From NCBI RefSeq assembly GCF_031458075.1, contig NZ_JAVDXT010000001.1, forward strand, positions 1,302,001-1,366,000: a stretch of DNA of 64,000 bases, given 5' to 3'. This document shows positions 14,459-24,282 of the stretch, one piece after another (position 1 is the first letter of the stretch; every line of letters begins with the position of its first letter). The notes under the pieces are model-generated. The model was not told where the DNA came from, did no database searches, and saw nothing but the letters and a program-made list of their open reading frames with translations. Origin of the DNA: Rhodoferax_B ferrireducens_A. GTDB lineage: Bacteria; Pseudomonadota; Gammaproteobacteria; Burkholderiales; Burkholderiaceae_C. The translations under genes and the position numbers were made by a program.

Positions 14459-16535
14459 AACACGACTTGAGCATTTTTTCGAACCGCGTATCTATGGGCT
14501 CAACGCGGTGCAAAGCGGCATCTTTGCGCAAGTTTTCCAGCACAGGGGCTCCTCCTTGTTGTATTGCCTCACGAATGGTCAGCTCCGCCATGGTCACATC
14601 ACCATTCAAAAACTGGGCGTAGCCCAGATTGGCGAGTACTGCAGCGCATTCTTCTTGCGCGCAAATGAACTTGGCCTTTTGCAAGTCGGCCACCGCGCGT
14701 GCGAGCAGTGGTGCCGGACTCTGCGCATTTAGCAGCAGCTGCTTTGATTCCACCACCCGTGCATCTGAGGCGTTGCTTAAAGCCCGCGCTACCAAGGTGT
14801 TAATGTCGGAGTCGTCGTCTCGGGCAAAACGCTCCGCCAGCAAATCGTTTATTTGCCGCTCTTCTTGCAGCTTGTCGGTCAAGCCGGAGCCCAGCGCCCA
14901 ATTGCTCAGGCTTCGGGCCAGCACTTTGCGTACACCGGGCGCTGTGTCTTTGGAAAAGTTGGCATAGGTCAATTGGTACAGGATTGCAGCGTCGGCATAC
15001 TCTTCACTAACGGTCAGCTGTTGCGCTGCGTTATAGAGCCTGGCGGCCACATACTCGCGCAGTATCGGGCTCGGGTCTTCACTAAAAGTTTCTGCAACCC
15101 GGTCGTAGTTCACCCGTACGCTGCGCGTGTCGGAAAGGGCGTTCAGGCTGGCAGCGCGGTTAAAAAAGGCAAATGCAACCTGTTCACGCATTTCGTTTGA
15201 CAGGTCAACGTGGTAAATCCGTACCACCCTGTCATACGCCTCAATGGCTTGCCTGTAGCGTTGTAGTTTGTGCAGTGTGGCCCCCATGTTCACCGTGCCT
15301 TGCAGCACGACTTCCTGCACCTCACTATCTCCCCGACGGTCTAGCGCATTGCTGAGTAGCGCGTAGCTGGCAACAGCTTTTTCCAGTTGACCTTGGACGG
15401 CGAGTGCCGCGCCCTTGTTAAACAGCGATTGCATTGCTACCAAACGCAGCGGTGCGTGCGTGCTGGTTCCATAGCGGGTGTAGACCGTGTCGTACAGCGC
15501 CATGGCCTTCGCAGTTTGTCCCAGTGCTGCCAAGCTAATGGCCTTGCCATACCAGGCCCGCCCCAGTTGTACCAACACAGGCCCTGCTTTGTCAGCCGCG
15601 TACTGCTGAACGACCCCATCGTAGGTGTACAAGGCCTGCGCCGTTTCGCCCAATCTTTGCAGACCGATGGCCTTATTCACCTGCGCCTGTGCGACCCGTT
15701 GGCGTATCTGTGGTGACGGCGCTTGCCCATAACGCGCTTTTACTTGGTCGCACAGGACAATGGCCGCTCGCACATCGGTATGCGATAGCTGCACAGCGGC
15801 ATTGACCAAGGCCATCGCGACGCTGGCTTGCAGGGAGGGGGCAGTCTCCGTGCCAAAGCGGGTGTCAATGCGCTTGTAAGCCGCAATAGCGGCCTCAGCG
15901 TCCCCGGTCTTTTGCCAATGGATGCCCGTGTTGAATAACGCATCTGCCAGCTTCTCTTTCAGCACTAGCTCCTGGCGTTGACCGTATTCGCGATCAATCA
16001 GCGCATATACCTCGCGCTCCGCTTCCAGTTGCTGCCGCTGGCCCAGGTCGTAGCCTTTGTTGATCAGCGCTTTGAGCACTTGTACCAGTACATTGGGGGC
16101 AGGGTCTTGGCCAAACCGTTCGTACACCAGGTCGTAGGTGGCGGCGGACTCTGCAGCCTCGCCGCTCCGCGATAACGCGTTGGCCTTGTTTAGCATGCCC
16201 TGCGCTACTTGTTCGCGGATCAGCGGGTCCTGGCTCTTGCCAAAGCGGGCATACACCAGCTCTGGCACGGGCACGTTGCCATACGACTGGGCCTCAGCGC
16301 TGGTATACGCCAAGCCCAGCGTTTGGCCGAGGGCCATACCAGCAGCCAGCAGCCACCCTGCCAATACATTTGCCAATAGCTTGAAAGGTTTGCACTGCAT
16401 GACTGCAGTGTAAATTTTCACGACTCCGCTGCCGGGTCGTGAGCGCTGCGACACGCGCCACCCCAACCAGTACGCAGCGCCGAGAAACAGCGCGCTGGCA
16501 ACAAGGAATACCTGGCCTGCGGAAGTCCACACCAT
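14445..16535 (-). CDS. Exported/membrane-anchored TPR-repeat protein
   Basis: A 696-residue protein built of about ten tetratricopeptide-like repeats from residue 85 to 640. A recurring element is a helix ending in Y-D-x-V-Y-x-R-(Y/F)-G, for example YDLVYERFGQ, YDTVYTRYGT and YDRVVRIYHV. Two hydrophobic segments precede the repeats (about 8-28 and 51-70). The ATG at 16535 has a GGAG site. An internal ATG at 16400 would give a conventional signal peptide (LAGWLLAAGMALGQTLG) and is a real alternative start. It belongs to a compact minus-strand set with a lipoprotein gene upstream and a membrane protein gene downstream. Probably a periplasmic protein-protein interaction scaffold; function unknown. 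Confidence 0.75.
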   Translation of the reverse strand: MVWTSAGQVFLVASALFLGAAYWLGWRVSQRSRPGSGVVKIYTAVMQCKPFKLLANVLAGWLLAAGMALGQTLGLAYTSAEAQSYGNVPVPELVYARFGKSQDPLIREQVAQGMLNKANALSRSGEAAESAATYDLVYERFGQDPAPNVLVQVLKALINKGYDLGQRQQLEAEREVYALIDREYGQRQELVLKEKLADALFNTGIHWQKTGDAEAAIAAYKRIDTRFGTETAPSLQASVAMALVNAAVQLSHTDVRAAIVLCDQVKARYGQAPSPQIRQRVAQAQVNKAIGLQRLGETAQALYTYDGVVQQYAADKAGPVLVQLGRAWYGKAISLAALGQTAKAMALYDTVYTRYGTSTHAPLRLVAMQSLFNKGAALAVQGQLEKAVASYALLSNALDRRGDSEVQEVVLQGTVNMGATLHKLQRYRQAIEAYDRVVRIYHVDLSNEMREQVAFAFFNRAASLNALSDTRSVRVNYDRVAETFSEDPSPILREYVAARLYNAAQQLTVSEEYADAAILYQLTYANFSKDTAPGVRKVLARSLSNWALGSGLTDKLQEERQINDLLAERFARDDDSDINTLVARALSNASDARVVESKQLLLNAQSPAPLLARAVADLQKAKFICAQEECAAVLANLGYAQFLNGDVTMAELTIREAIQQGGAPVLENLRKDAALHRVEPIDTRFEKMLKSCCDAR

Positions 16536-16605
16536 GGGTTCGGCTCCGAAGGTGGATGCATGAAAGGATGGCAGTAAATGTGCGCTGGCGACAGCACGGG
16601 GCAGG

Positions 16606-17487
16606 TCAAAAATCAGGGATCGGATCGCTCCCGCTGATCAGCGTGAGCTGACCCGGTGTGGCGACGTAAATCGTTCGTTCTCGAATCTTTTTCGTGGGCA
16701 GCAATTCACCGCTTGTACCCAATTGGCGCAGTCTGCCGGTGTACAACACCTGCAGATGGTTTCCCTGGAATTTCCACTCGCTTTGAATATCCATGCACTC
16801 ATCGCTTCCGTCCTTTGCATCTTCTTTTGCAGACGCAGAATTATCCAAGGCACTGCAGGCGCCGTGGGCACCATCGTTGTCTACCGACAAGGCAATGCCC
16901 GCATTCAGCAAATGGGCCAGATCGCCCTGCAGGCCGACGACTACCAACCACCTGCCGCAATAGCCTTGCCAGCAACTTCCCCATTCGGCAGTGACGGCAA
17001 AGTGCCCCTCTTCCAATTTGGTAATGCTGGTTCTACCAATATTGCCTTCTACGCCACTGGTTGCCACAGAATCTTGTCTGGTGATCATGTGCCATCCATC
17101 GGCACTGTGCTCAAAAAAGTAGGCCCCAATCGTGCCGGAGCAGCTATGGCAATCGAATGGACGGTTGTTCTCATCGACGGGTAGCACCTGGGTCACCAGC
17201 GCAGCATGTGTGTCGTCCAGCCTCACCACATACAGAGGCGAAATTTCTGCCTGCGTCCCGGCTACACCCACTTCGGTGGGCGTATCTGTTGTGGCCGACA
17301 AGTCCACGGGTTGAACTTTGTCGTCTCCCGTCGACGTCCAGCCGGGGAACGGCAGAACCATCAAGGCATTGCGGTCCAGGGTTTTGGAATATCGAATGTC
17401 GGATTTCTCGCAACCCGCCAACAACAGGCTTGCCGTAATCAACGCGCAATGAATTGCGAACCTGCTAAATAACTTCATTGGACTCAT
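16606..17487 (-). CDS. Hypothetical lipoprotein
   Basis: A 293-residue (or 290 if the ATG at 17478 is used) secreted lipoprotein. The lipobox LLLAGC near residues 21-26 follows a hydrophobic signal segment. The mature part is polar, with a paired-Cys motif (CHSCSG) and further cysteines in CWQGYCGRW, so disulfides are likely in the periplasm or at the outer membrane. The start overlaps the end of the upstream membrane-protein gene by 23 bp. I recognise no family. Confidence 0.72.
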   Translation of the reverse strand: MSPMKLFSRFAIHCALITASLLLAGCEKSDIRYSKTLDRNALMVLPFPGWTSTGDDKVQPVDLSATTDTPTEVGVAGTQAEISPLYVVRLDDTHAALVTQVLPVDENNRPFDCHSCSGTIGAYFFEHSADGWHMITRQDSVATSGVEGNIGRTSITKLEEGHFAVTAEWGSCWQGYCGRWLVVVGLQGDLAHLLNAGIALSVDNDGAHGACSALDNSASAKEDAKDGSDECMDIQSEWKFQGNHLQVLYTGRLRQLGTSGELLPTKKIRERTIYVATPGQLTLISGSDPIPDF

Positions 17488-17872
17488 ACAAAGGAACGTT
17501 GGGGGGATGGGGTTCGCGGCTGCGAATCATGAGCAGCAAGGGGCCAACTATCCATACACCCAGCAAGTAGATACGCACGAAGTCATCAACCCCATCTTCC
17601 GAAGCGGTTGCAATCGGCATGAAAACCAGTGTCGCACCTACGACTGCGGTACATGCGAAGACCTTTGCGCCAAGCCAGGCGCGTGGTTTGCTTGCCAGGA
17701 AAAAAGCGACCACCCATGGCCAACTGATCAAGACAAATATGGGCACTCCCACCAAGCATTCCATGCCGGAAAGATAGCGAAACTTCATTGTGGGCGCGCA
17801 TGCCAATGCGCCCACGACGAGCAGCGTGCTCAACAGCAACGACAGGACTACGATGAGACGCGTGTTTCGCAT
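17465..17872 (-). CDS. Small membrane protein with about four TM segments
   Basis: A 135-residue hypothetical protein. Hydrophobic helices lie at about residues 6-26, 40-60 (GVPIFVLISWPWVVAFFLAS), 68-88 and 100-118. It is followed by a 23-bp overlap with the lipoprotein gene. The gap up to the A2M stop (17873-18123) shows no convincing gene. Probably co-transcribed with the lipoprotein and TPR genes. Confidence 0.65.
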   Translation of the reverse strand: MRNTRLIVVLSLLLSTLLVVGALACAPTMKFRYLSGMECLVGVPIFVLISWPWVVAFFLASKPRAWLGAKVFACTAVVGATLVFMPIATASEDGVDDFVRIYLLGVWIVGPLLLMIRSREPHPPNVPLYESNEVI

Positions 17873-18123
17873 TGGTGGCTTGCCGGTCTGCTACTGGTGG
17901 CGGTGTTGCTGGGCCTGGACCAGATCACCAATCTGGTCCACGAACGCCAGGGGCGGCACCAGAGCGCGGTGCAGGTGGTTGTTGCGCCACTGGCGGTACC
18001 CACCGTTCCATGGATGGTGGGCTGTGGGAAAAGTTGTGAAGCATGCCAGATAGTGCGGGTTCGACTTTGCGGGACATTGGTGCCTACCTTGCTGGTCTTG
18101 GAACCTATGAACCAGCAGGGTCT

Positions 18124-21100
18124 TCACTTCGCCGCCTCCACCTTCACTCGCGGATTCGGCCATTCGCCAAACATCTCCGGCGCATACATCGCCTCGACGC
18201 GGCTGGGTGGCAGGGCGAAGTCGCCCACGTTGTTCAGCCGTACCGTGTACTCCATCTTCACCACACCCTTGGGCAGGTATTCGTAGTAGCTGCGGAAGGA
18301 TTCGAAGCTGCGTTCCTCGAAGGCCGGCCAGCCGCTGCCGCTGCGCTTTTCACCCTGGGTGGCGATCTCGGAATCGCGGCCCAGGCCGCTGCCGAGGATG
18401 GTGGCGCCGCCGGGGATGGGGTCGGTGATGGCGACCCAGGTCATGTCGGCGGAGGCGTTGACTTCCAGGCTGATGCGCAGCACGTCGCCACGGGTGTACT
18501 GGCCTTTGACGGCCTGCTCCACCGGGGTGATGGTCTTCTTGATCTGGTAGCCGGCGTTGAACGGTGCCTTCAGCGCGATGGCGGCCACCGACTGCAGGGT
18601 CAGCCAGGGTTTGCCTGTGCCTTGCTGGGTGATGGTCAGCGTTTCCTTGGCGGCGGATTTGCTCCAGGGCAGGAACATGCCGTTGTTGCGCAGGTTGCCG
18701 GGTGAGGCGGGCGCGCCGAACATGCTGGTCTGGTGCGGTGCGCCTGTTGTATCGGTAGGCTTGATGCGCTCGACCTTGCTCCAGTCGACACTGGCCATGG
18801 CGGCGCCGAGGGCGGCCTTGGTGATGCCGGTGACCGGCGTGGCTTCGAACTTGGCAGAGAACTTCTCCAGTGCCAGGCCGCCCCACAGATTGGCGGTGGT
18901 GGTCAGCCAGGCGCCGCGTTGCTGGCGGCTGATGAAGCCGTTGGCCAGGCGGCCCATGTCGTCCTTCCAGGCCGGGTCGTCCATCACGGCCAGCAGCAGG
19001 CGGGCGGTGTTGACGTCGCCGTTCTGCATCAGCCACCACCAGTAGTCGTCCTGCTCGGTGCTGAAGACCATCTTCGTGCCCTGGAAGCTCAGGCGCGATC
19101 GCAGTATCTGCTGGGCTTCGGCCAGGCGCTTGTCGCGCTCGGGTACGTCGGCCACGCGTTTCAGGATGTTCAGCCAGTCGATCACCGCGTGGGTGGGCCA
19201 CTGGTTGGGCGCGATGGTGATGCTGCCCAGCATGCGGGCCTGGGCCTTGCCGTAGCGCGACAAGGCTTCGATGGCGGCCAGTTTGCGCATGTCCAGGTCC
19301 TTGCGCGGGCTCCAGAAGCTGCGCTGGATACGGCCTTCGACAAAGGCGATCAGGCCGCGCTCCATCGGCGCGCGCACCTCGTCGCTCAGGGCGAATGCCG
19401 GGTTGATGCCCGATGCCTCGTGCGTCGCCGCCAGCAGGTAGGCGGTCAGCGTGTCGCTGCCGCGCTCGGCTTCGCCGTCGCGCGGCGGGAAGTAGCTGGC
19501 CAGGCCGTCGCTGTCCAGGTGGCTGGGGATTTGCGCAGCCACGGTTTCCCATAGCTTGGCGTCGCGCAGGCCCACGGACTTGCTGGTCTTTTGCTCCAGG
19601 CAGGCAAACGGGTAGTTGGCGAACCAGTCGCGCACGCCGGGCAGGCCTTCGGCCAGGGTGGGTTGCATGGACATCTTCAAACCACCGCGGCCGGGCAGGG
19701 CGTCGGCCGGCGGGTTCACATCCAATGTGTACGGGCCGTCGACCTGCACCAGCGTGGCCTGCTGCACCGTCAGCGGCACGGCGGGGATGATGCGCTGCCG
19801 CGCCTTCAGCGCATCGCGGGCGCCGCTGATGCTGTCCTTGGCTTCGATCTCCCAGAGGATGGCCTCGGAGCGGACTTGCGCCAGCTGCGCCGGTGCCGTT
19901 ACGTTCCAGGCGACTTCCCGCGCTTCGCCGGCCGGGATGTCCACGGTTTGCGGCTTCAGGTCCAGCAGGGTGGCGCGCGGCGCGACTTCGACCTTCATGG
20001 CTTTCTGCGTGGTGTTGCGCAGGGTGATCTGGGCGCGGAACTGGTCGTCTTCGCGCACCAGCGGCGGCAGGCCGCTGATGATCTGCAGGTCTTGCGTGGC
20101 GCGGATGCTGGTCGATCCAGTGCCGAACAGGCCGGTGGACGCATCGGCCACGGCGACGATCTTGAAGGTGGTGAGCGCGTCGTTCAGCGGCACGGTCACG
20201 GTGGCCTGGCCATTCGCGTCCAGCTGCACTTTGGGGTTCCACAGCAGCAGGGTTTCCAGCAGCTCGCGGGCACCGCTGTGGCCGCCGCCGCCGCCCGCGG
20301 GCACGGCCTTGCGGCCGTAGTGGCGCCGGCCGATGATTTCCATCTGCGCGGTAGAGGTTTCCACGCCCCAGGACCGGCGCTGCAGCATGGCATCGAGCAG
20401 GTTCCAGCTGTTGTTGGGCATCAGCTCCAGCAGCGCCTGGTCGACGGCGGCCAGGGCCACCTCGGCATTCGCCGCGGGCTGGCCGTTCGGCAGCTTGACC
20501 TGGACCGTGACCTTGGCCTGGCTGCGCACCGGGTAGCTTTCTTTATCGGCCTTGACGCTCACATCCAACTGGTGCGCCTTGCTGCCGACGCGGATCTCGG
20601 CCACGCCCAGGCGGAAGGCCGGCTTGCTCAGATCGACCAGGGTGGTGGGCGCCACGTATTCGCGGCCCTCGTACCAGAAGCTGGTCCACCATTCGCGTGG
20701 CGCCTTGTAGCCCCAGGTGAAGAAGCTGTACCACGGCACCTCGCGCAGCCGGCCACGCAGGGCCAGCACGCTGACATACACGTTCGGGCCCCAGCCGTCC
20801 TGGATCTTCAGCTGGATGGTCGGGTCCTGGCCGTTGAGCTGCACCACCTGGGTTTGCACAATGCCTTCGCGCTCCACCGTCACCAGCGCGGTGGCAAAAC
20901 GGAACGGCATACGCACCTGGAACTTGGCGGTCTCGCCGGGCTGGTAGCTCTTTTTCTCGGGCAGCAGGTCCATGCGGTCGTGGTTTTCGCCACCGAACCA
21001 TAGCTCGCCCTGCTTGGTCACATAGACCGAGGACGCGGCCTGGATGCGATACCCCTCGCTGTCTTTGGCGGTGACCACCAGCTCGACTTCACCGGCTTCC

Positions 21101-24075
21101 TTCAGCGCCGCTTCGCACAGCAGCAGGCCGCGCGCATCGCTCTTGCCGCTGCATACCGTGCCCAGCGACTTGATGGTGGTCTTGTTGTCGTAGGTGTAGA
21201 AGCCGCCGACCATGCGCTTGCGGCTGGTGGTGACGATGCGGGCCGTAGCGGTGACCTCGAGCGCCACGTCGGCCTTCGGCTTGCCGGCCAGGTCCAGCGC
21301 CAGGGCCTGGAACTTCAGCTTCTGGCTGGTCGATACCCAGCCCTCGGTCTTGATGCCGGCGACCACCGAGGCTGGCCACAGGGTTTGCGTGCTGCGGATG
21401 GTCTGCACCTCGCCGTTCGGGTCGGAGTAGGTGGCTTCCAGCAGCAGGTCTTGTGGTTGCGGGCGGATGGGTACTTCGTTGACCGTGACCTTGCCGGCGC
21501 CGTTCTTGTTCAGCGTCAAGGGCAGCTTGTCGGCAATGACGCGGTTGTCCTGGCTGGCTTCGGTCTGCTCTTCGTCGGCCACGGCGGCGTTGGAGTCTGC
21601 GTTTTCACGCCGGGGGGCGGCGAAGCTGAACTCTTCGAAGTCGCTGTAACTCAGGTATTTGCCGCGCACCAGGGCCGACACACGCACCGGCAGGTTGGCC
21701 GCGCCGCCGCCGGCCACGTAGTTGATCTGCACATCGACCGGCACGCTCTTCACATTCACCAGGGCTTTCTTGTCGCTGGGCGTGACCCGGCCTTCCAGCA
21801 CCGGCAGGCGGAACTCTTCCACGCGGAACATGCCGGTGCTGAAGTTGCGCTCGTTGCCCGCGCTGTGTAACTCCACGGTGTAGACGCCCAGCTTGGCGGC
21901 GGGCGGAATCGACCAGGTGCTCTCTGCACTGCGGCCGCCGGTGGCGGTTTTGCGCCAGGCCAGGTCCTGGGTGTACTGCTGGCCGCTGCCCACGTGGGTG
22001 ATCAACAAGGTGTCGGGCGCCGACTGCGGCAGGCCAAAGCCCTTGCTGGTTTCGGTGCGCAAAATGTGCTTCATCGACACGGTTTCGCCGACCCGCAGCA
22101 GGGTGCGGTCGAAGATGGTGTGGGCGCGCTCGTCCGGGCGGGCTTGGCTGCTGGTCGGCAGGTTGAAGCGCCAGGCCTCGATGCCGCGGTTCCAGTCGCT
22201 CCAGGTGAAGGCCATGTCGGGCACGCCGTCCTTGCCGGTGCTGCGGGCGCTGACGAAATAGGCCTGGCGGCTGCTCTCTTCGCCGCTGCAATTCGGCGCC
22301 TCAGCGCTGATGCCGCTCAGGTAGGCGATGCCTTGGGCATCGGTGGTGGCGTGGGCGACGGGCTTGCCCCGGCAGTCGGATACCTGTACCTGGGCGTTGG
22401 CCACGGGCAGGCCTTTGTCCAGGCTGGTGACCCAGGCTAGGGCGTTCTCACGGCCCAGCTTGAAGTGCACGCCCAGGTTGGTCACCAGGGCCGAGGTGCG
22501 TACATACATGGTGCGCTGGCCGCCAAAGCGCTCGTCCAGCAGCGAGGTACCCAGCATCTTGGAGGCGATCTCGACCACGTGGAAGCCGGGCGTCAGCGGA
22601 ATGCCGACCACCTCGAACGGCCGTGGGTCGTTGTTGGCGGGCTGGGGCAGGTCCAGGGTTTTCACGCCGGGCTGGTCTTGCAGCAGCGACAGCATGCGGC
22701 TTTGCACGTAGTTCTTGTCCTCATCGCCCAGCACCTTGGGCAGGCGGCCTTTGAGCTCGGCGGCGGCCAGCTTGCGTGGCACGTGGTAGCTGTCGTAGCG
22801 CTGCACCTTTTCGAACCAGGCAATGATCTCGGCGTCGCTGCGCGGCTGCAGCTCGCTGACCTTGCCGGCTGACTTGGCGGTCTCGGGGTTCAAGCCGGAG
22901 ATCGCCAGCTTGGCCTCGACATTGCGCAGCGTCACCGGCAGCAGCGCCACGCCATTCGGTTCGGCAAAGCGCTCGACGATGCCAAACGGCGCGGCGGCGA
23001 ACTTGGCCAGCGGCGGCCGGCTGCCGGTGGCGACCTGCAGGGGAAAGCTGCTGGCGTTGCTCAGCGGCCGGTTGGAGGCGTCTTTGAAGTCGCTGGGCAG
23101 GGTCAGGCTGAACTTGGTGAGCTCTTCGAACGGGCTTTTGAAGGTCAGGCTGCTGAGCACCGCGTCGGCGTCGCTGCTTTCTTCGTCAAACGTGGGCTGC
23201 AGCGTGTCTTTGCCGGATTTCAGGCGTATGCCTTCCAGCAGCTTGCGGGCCACCGGCGCGTTGAAAGTCAGGCGCATGGGCTGGATCGGCAGGCAGGCGC
23301 TTTGGGCGTTTTCGCGTTCGCAGCTGAAGCTGGCTTCGAACGGTGGGCGCACTTCAAAGCCGAAGCGTTTTTCCACCATATTGGGGACGCCGCTGGGCGT
23401 GGCCACGCCTTTGCCGTAGACCAGCTGCACTTTGGCAGACGGCGGCAGGCGGCGGTTGCAGGCCAGGGTGGCGAAGCGCAGCGGGGCGGCGGCAGCGGCT
23501 TTGTCCAGGCCGTGGGCCTTCAGCAATTCAGTGCGGTCCTTGCCGGTGATGGCGCGCACCGCGACCTTCTCGCCCAGGCCGTCTACCGCGCACCACAGGT
23601 TGGCCTGCAGGCTGGCCGGCGTGGCATCGCCGTTGAGCTGCAGGGTGAAGTATTGCTCTTCGTCGATCTGGCTGCCGCTGGACGGGCGGATGTTCTGCAC
23701 AAACGGCCCGCCGCTATTGAACTTGTAGCTGGTGGTGCCCACCAAATAAGCGCTGGAGGCCGATTTGACATCCGGCCGCGGCTGCAGGGTGCAGCGTATG
23801 CCGGGGGGTAGATCGTTGGCAAATTCAAACGCCCATTCGCGGTCGCTGGTCCAGCGGCCCGTGCCCTGGCTGGCCTGCGCGTCGTTGCACTGCAGGCTGG
23901 CGGGGGCCGGTGCTTTGGGGTCGCCAAAGTTGACTGCGCTGCTGTCGAACTGCACCACCAACTGGCGGATGCGTGCCACCTCGCCCTGCGGCGACACGCG
24001 GATGATTTGTGCGGCCTGGGCCAGGCTGGCGGAGGCTGCAATGCAGCAGGCGATGGCGAATTTTTGGATGTTCAA
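18124..24075 (-). CDS. Bacterial alpha-2-macroglobulin family protein with thioester motif
   Basis: A 1983-residue periplasmic A2M of the YfhM/MG1 type, proposed to trap proteases and protect the cell envelope. A signal peptide (cleavage near SLAQA-AQ) has no good lipobox, unlike E. coli YfhM, which is a lipoprotein. Repeated macroglobulin beta-domains fill the first 1400 residues. The thioester motif CLEQ is intact at Cys1492-Gln1495 within PFACLEQKTSK, followed by the helical thioester domain and a C-terminal receptor-like domain ending in VRLNNVGDFALPPSR. The partner pbpC is normally adjacent; here it is 11.5 kb downstream on the same strand. The promoter region is shared with the divergent SOS-type box at 24181-24200. 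Confidence 0.95.
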   Translation of the reverse strand: MNIQKFAIACCIAASASLAQAAQIIRVSPQGEVARIRQLVVQFDSSAVNFGDPKAPAPASLQCNDAQASQGTGRWTSDREWAFEFANDLPPGIRCTLQPRPDVKSASSAYLVGTTSYKFNSGGPFVQNIRPSSGSQIDEEQYFTLQLNGDATPASLQANLWCAVDGLGEKVAVRAITGKDRTELLKAHGLDKAAAAAPLRFATLACNRRLPPSAKVQLVYGKGVATPSGVPNMVEKRFGFEVRPPFEASFSCERENAQSACLPIQPMRLTFNAPVARKLLEGIRLKSGKDTLQPTFDEESSDADAVLSSLTFKSPFEELTKFSLTLPSDFKDASNRPLSNASSFPLQVATGSRPPLAKFAAAPFGIVERFAEPNGVALLPVTLRNVEAKLAISGLNPETAKSAGKVSELQPRSDAEIIAWFEKVQRYDSYHVPRKLAAAELKGRLPKVLGDEDKNYVQSRMLSLLQDQPGVKTLDLPQPANNDPRPFEVVGIPLTPGFHVVEIASKMLGTSLLDERFGGQRTMYVRTSALVTNLGVHFKLGRENALAWVTSLDKGLPVANAQVQVSDCRGKPVAHATTDAQGIAYLSGISAEAPNCSGEESSRQAYFVSARSTGKDGVPDMAFTWSDWNRGIEAWRFNLPTSSQARPDERAHTIFDRTLLRVGETVSMKHILRTETSKGFGLPQSAPDTLLITHVGSGQQYTQDLAWRKTATGGRSAESTWSIPPAAKLGVYTVELHSAGNERNFSTGMFRVEEFRLPVLEGRVTPSDKKALVNVKSVPVDVQINYVAGGGAANLPVRVSALVRGKYLSYSDFEEFSFAAPRRENADSNAAVADEEQTEASQDNRVIADKLPLTLNKNGAGKVTVNEVPIRPQPQDLLLEATYSDPNGEVQTIRSTQTLWPASVVAGIKTEGWVSTSQKLKFQALALDLAGKPKADVALEVTATARIVTTSRKRMVGGFYTYDNKTTIKSLGTVCSGKSDARGLLLCEAALKEAGEVELVVTAKDSEGYRIQAASSVYVTKQGELWFGGENHDRMDLLPEKKSYQPGETAKFQVRMPFRFATALVTVEREGIVQTQVVQLNGQDPTIQLKIQDGWGPNVYVSVLALRGRLREVPWYSFFTWGYKAPREWWTSFWYEGREYVAPTTLVDLSKPAFRLGVAEIRVGSKAHQLDVSVKADKESYPVRSQAKVTVQVKLPNGQPAANAEVALAAVDQALLELMPNNSWNLLDAMLQRRSWGVETSTAQMEIIGRRHYGRKAVPAGGGGGHSGARELLETLLLWNPKVQLDANGQATVTVPLNDALTTFKIVAVADASTGLFGTGSTSIRATQDLQIISGLPPLVREDDQFRAQITLRNTTQKAMKVEVAPRATLLDLKPQTVDIPAGEAREVAWNVTAPAQLAQVRSEAILWEIEAKDSISGARDALKARQRIIPAVPLTVQQATLVQVDGPYTLDVNPPADALPGRGGLKMSMQPTLAEGLPGVRDWFANYPFACLEQKTSKSVGLRDAKLWETVAAQIPSHLDSDGLASYFPPRDGEAERGSDTLTAYLLAATHEASGINPAFALSDEVRAPMERGLIAFVEGRIQRSFWSPRKDLDMRKLAAIEALSRYGKAQARMLGSITIAPNQWPTHAVIDWLNILKRVADVPERDKRLAEAQQILRSRLSFQGTKMVFSTEQDDYWWWLMQNGDVNTARLLLAVMDDPAWKDDMGRLANGFISRQQRGAWLTTTANLWGGLALEKFSAKFEATPVTGITKAALGAAMASVDWSKVERIKPTDTTGAPHQTSMFGAPASPGNLRNNGMFLPWSKSAAKETLTITQQGTGKPWLTLQSVAAIALKAPFNAGYQIKKTITPVEQAVKGQYTRGDVLRISLEVNASADMTWVAITDPIPGGATILGSGLGRDSEIATQGEKRSGSGWPAFEERSFESFRSYYEYLPKGVVKMEYTVRLNNVGDFALPPSRVEAMYAPEMFGEWPNPRVKVEAAK

Positions 24076-24180
24076 GCGATTCCCTCATATGCCTCTTGTC
24101 GGGCGCCGCTAGGGTAGCCGAAAAAAAAGACGCGAACCCGGATCGCGTATGGACGCAGCGGGTACTTGAAGTCTGAAATT

Positions 24181-24200
24181 TACTGTATAAAATTACAGTA
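24181..24200. promoter_or_regulatory. LexA (SOS) box
   Basis: The 20-bp site TACTGTATAAAATTACAGTA matches the CTGT-N8-ACAG LexA consensus exactly and has the extended TACTGTAT/TACAGTA flanks. It lies 83 bp upstream of the radical-SAM gene and 106 bp upstream of the divergent A2M gene. The closer and more likely target is the radical-SAM gene. Confidence 0.8.
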
Positions 24201-24214
24201 ATGGGTGAATTCCT

Positions 24215-24263
24215 GTTTTGATAGCAGCTTGCGCAGCTTCTATCAGCGCCAGAGGCCGATTTA
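24215..24263 (+). repeat. Family A repeat copy A5
   Basis: Contains ATAGCAGCTTGCGCAG, spacer, CAGCGCCAGAGGCCGATTT. It is located between the SOS box and the radical-SAM start, so it would be in the 5' leader of that transcript. Confidence 0.75.
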
Positions 24264-24282
24264 ATCCTTATTTTGTCCTGCC

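Noticed and set aside
17873..18123. Possible small genes in the gap after A2M, including a plus-strand hydrophobic stretch (WWLAGLLLVAVLLGLDQ)
   Set aside because: The frames run into neighbouring genes on the other strand, lack ribosome sites and show no family pattern. I see nothing firm here.
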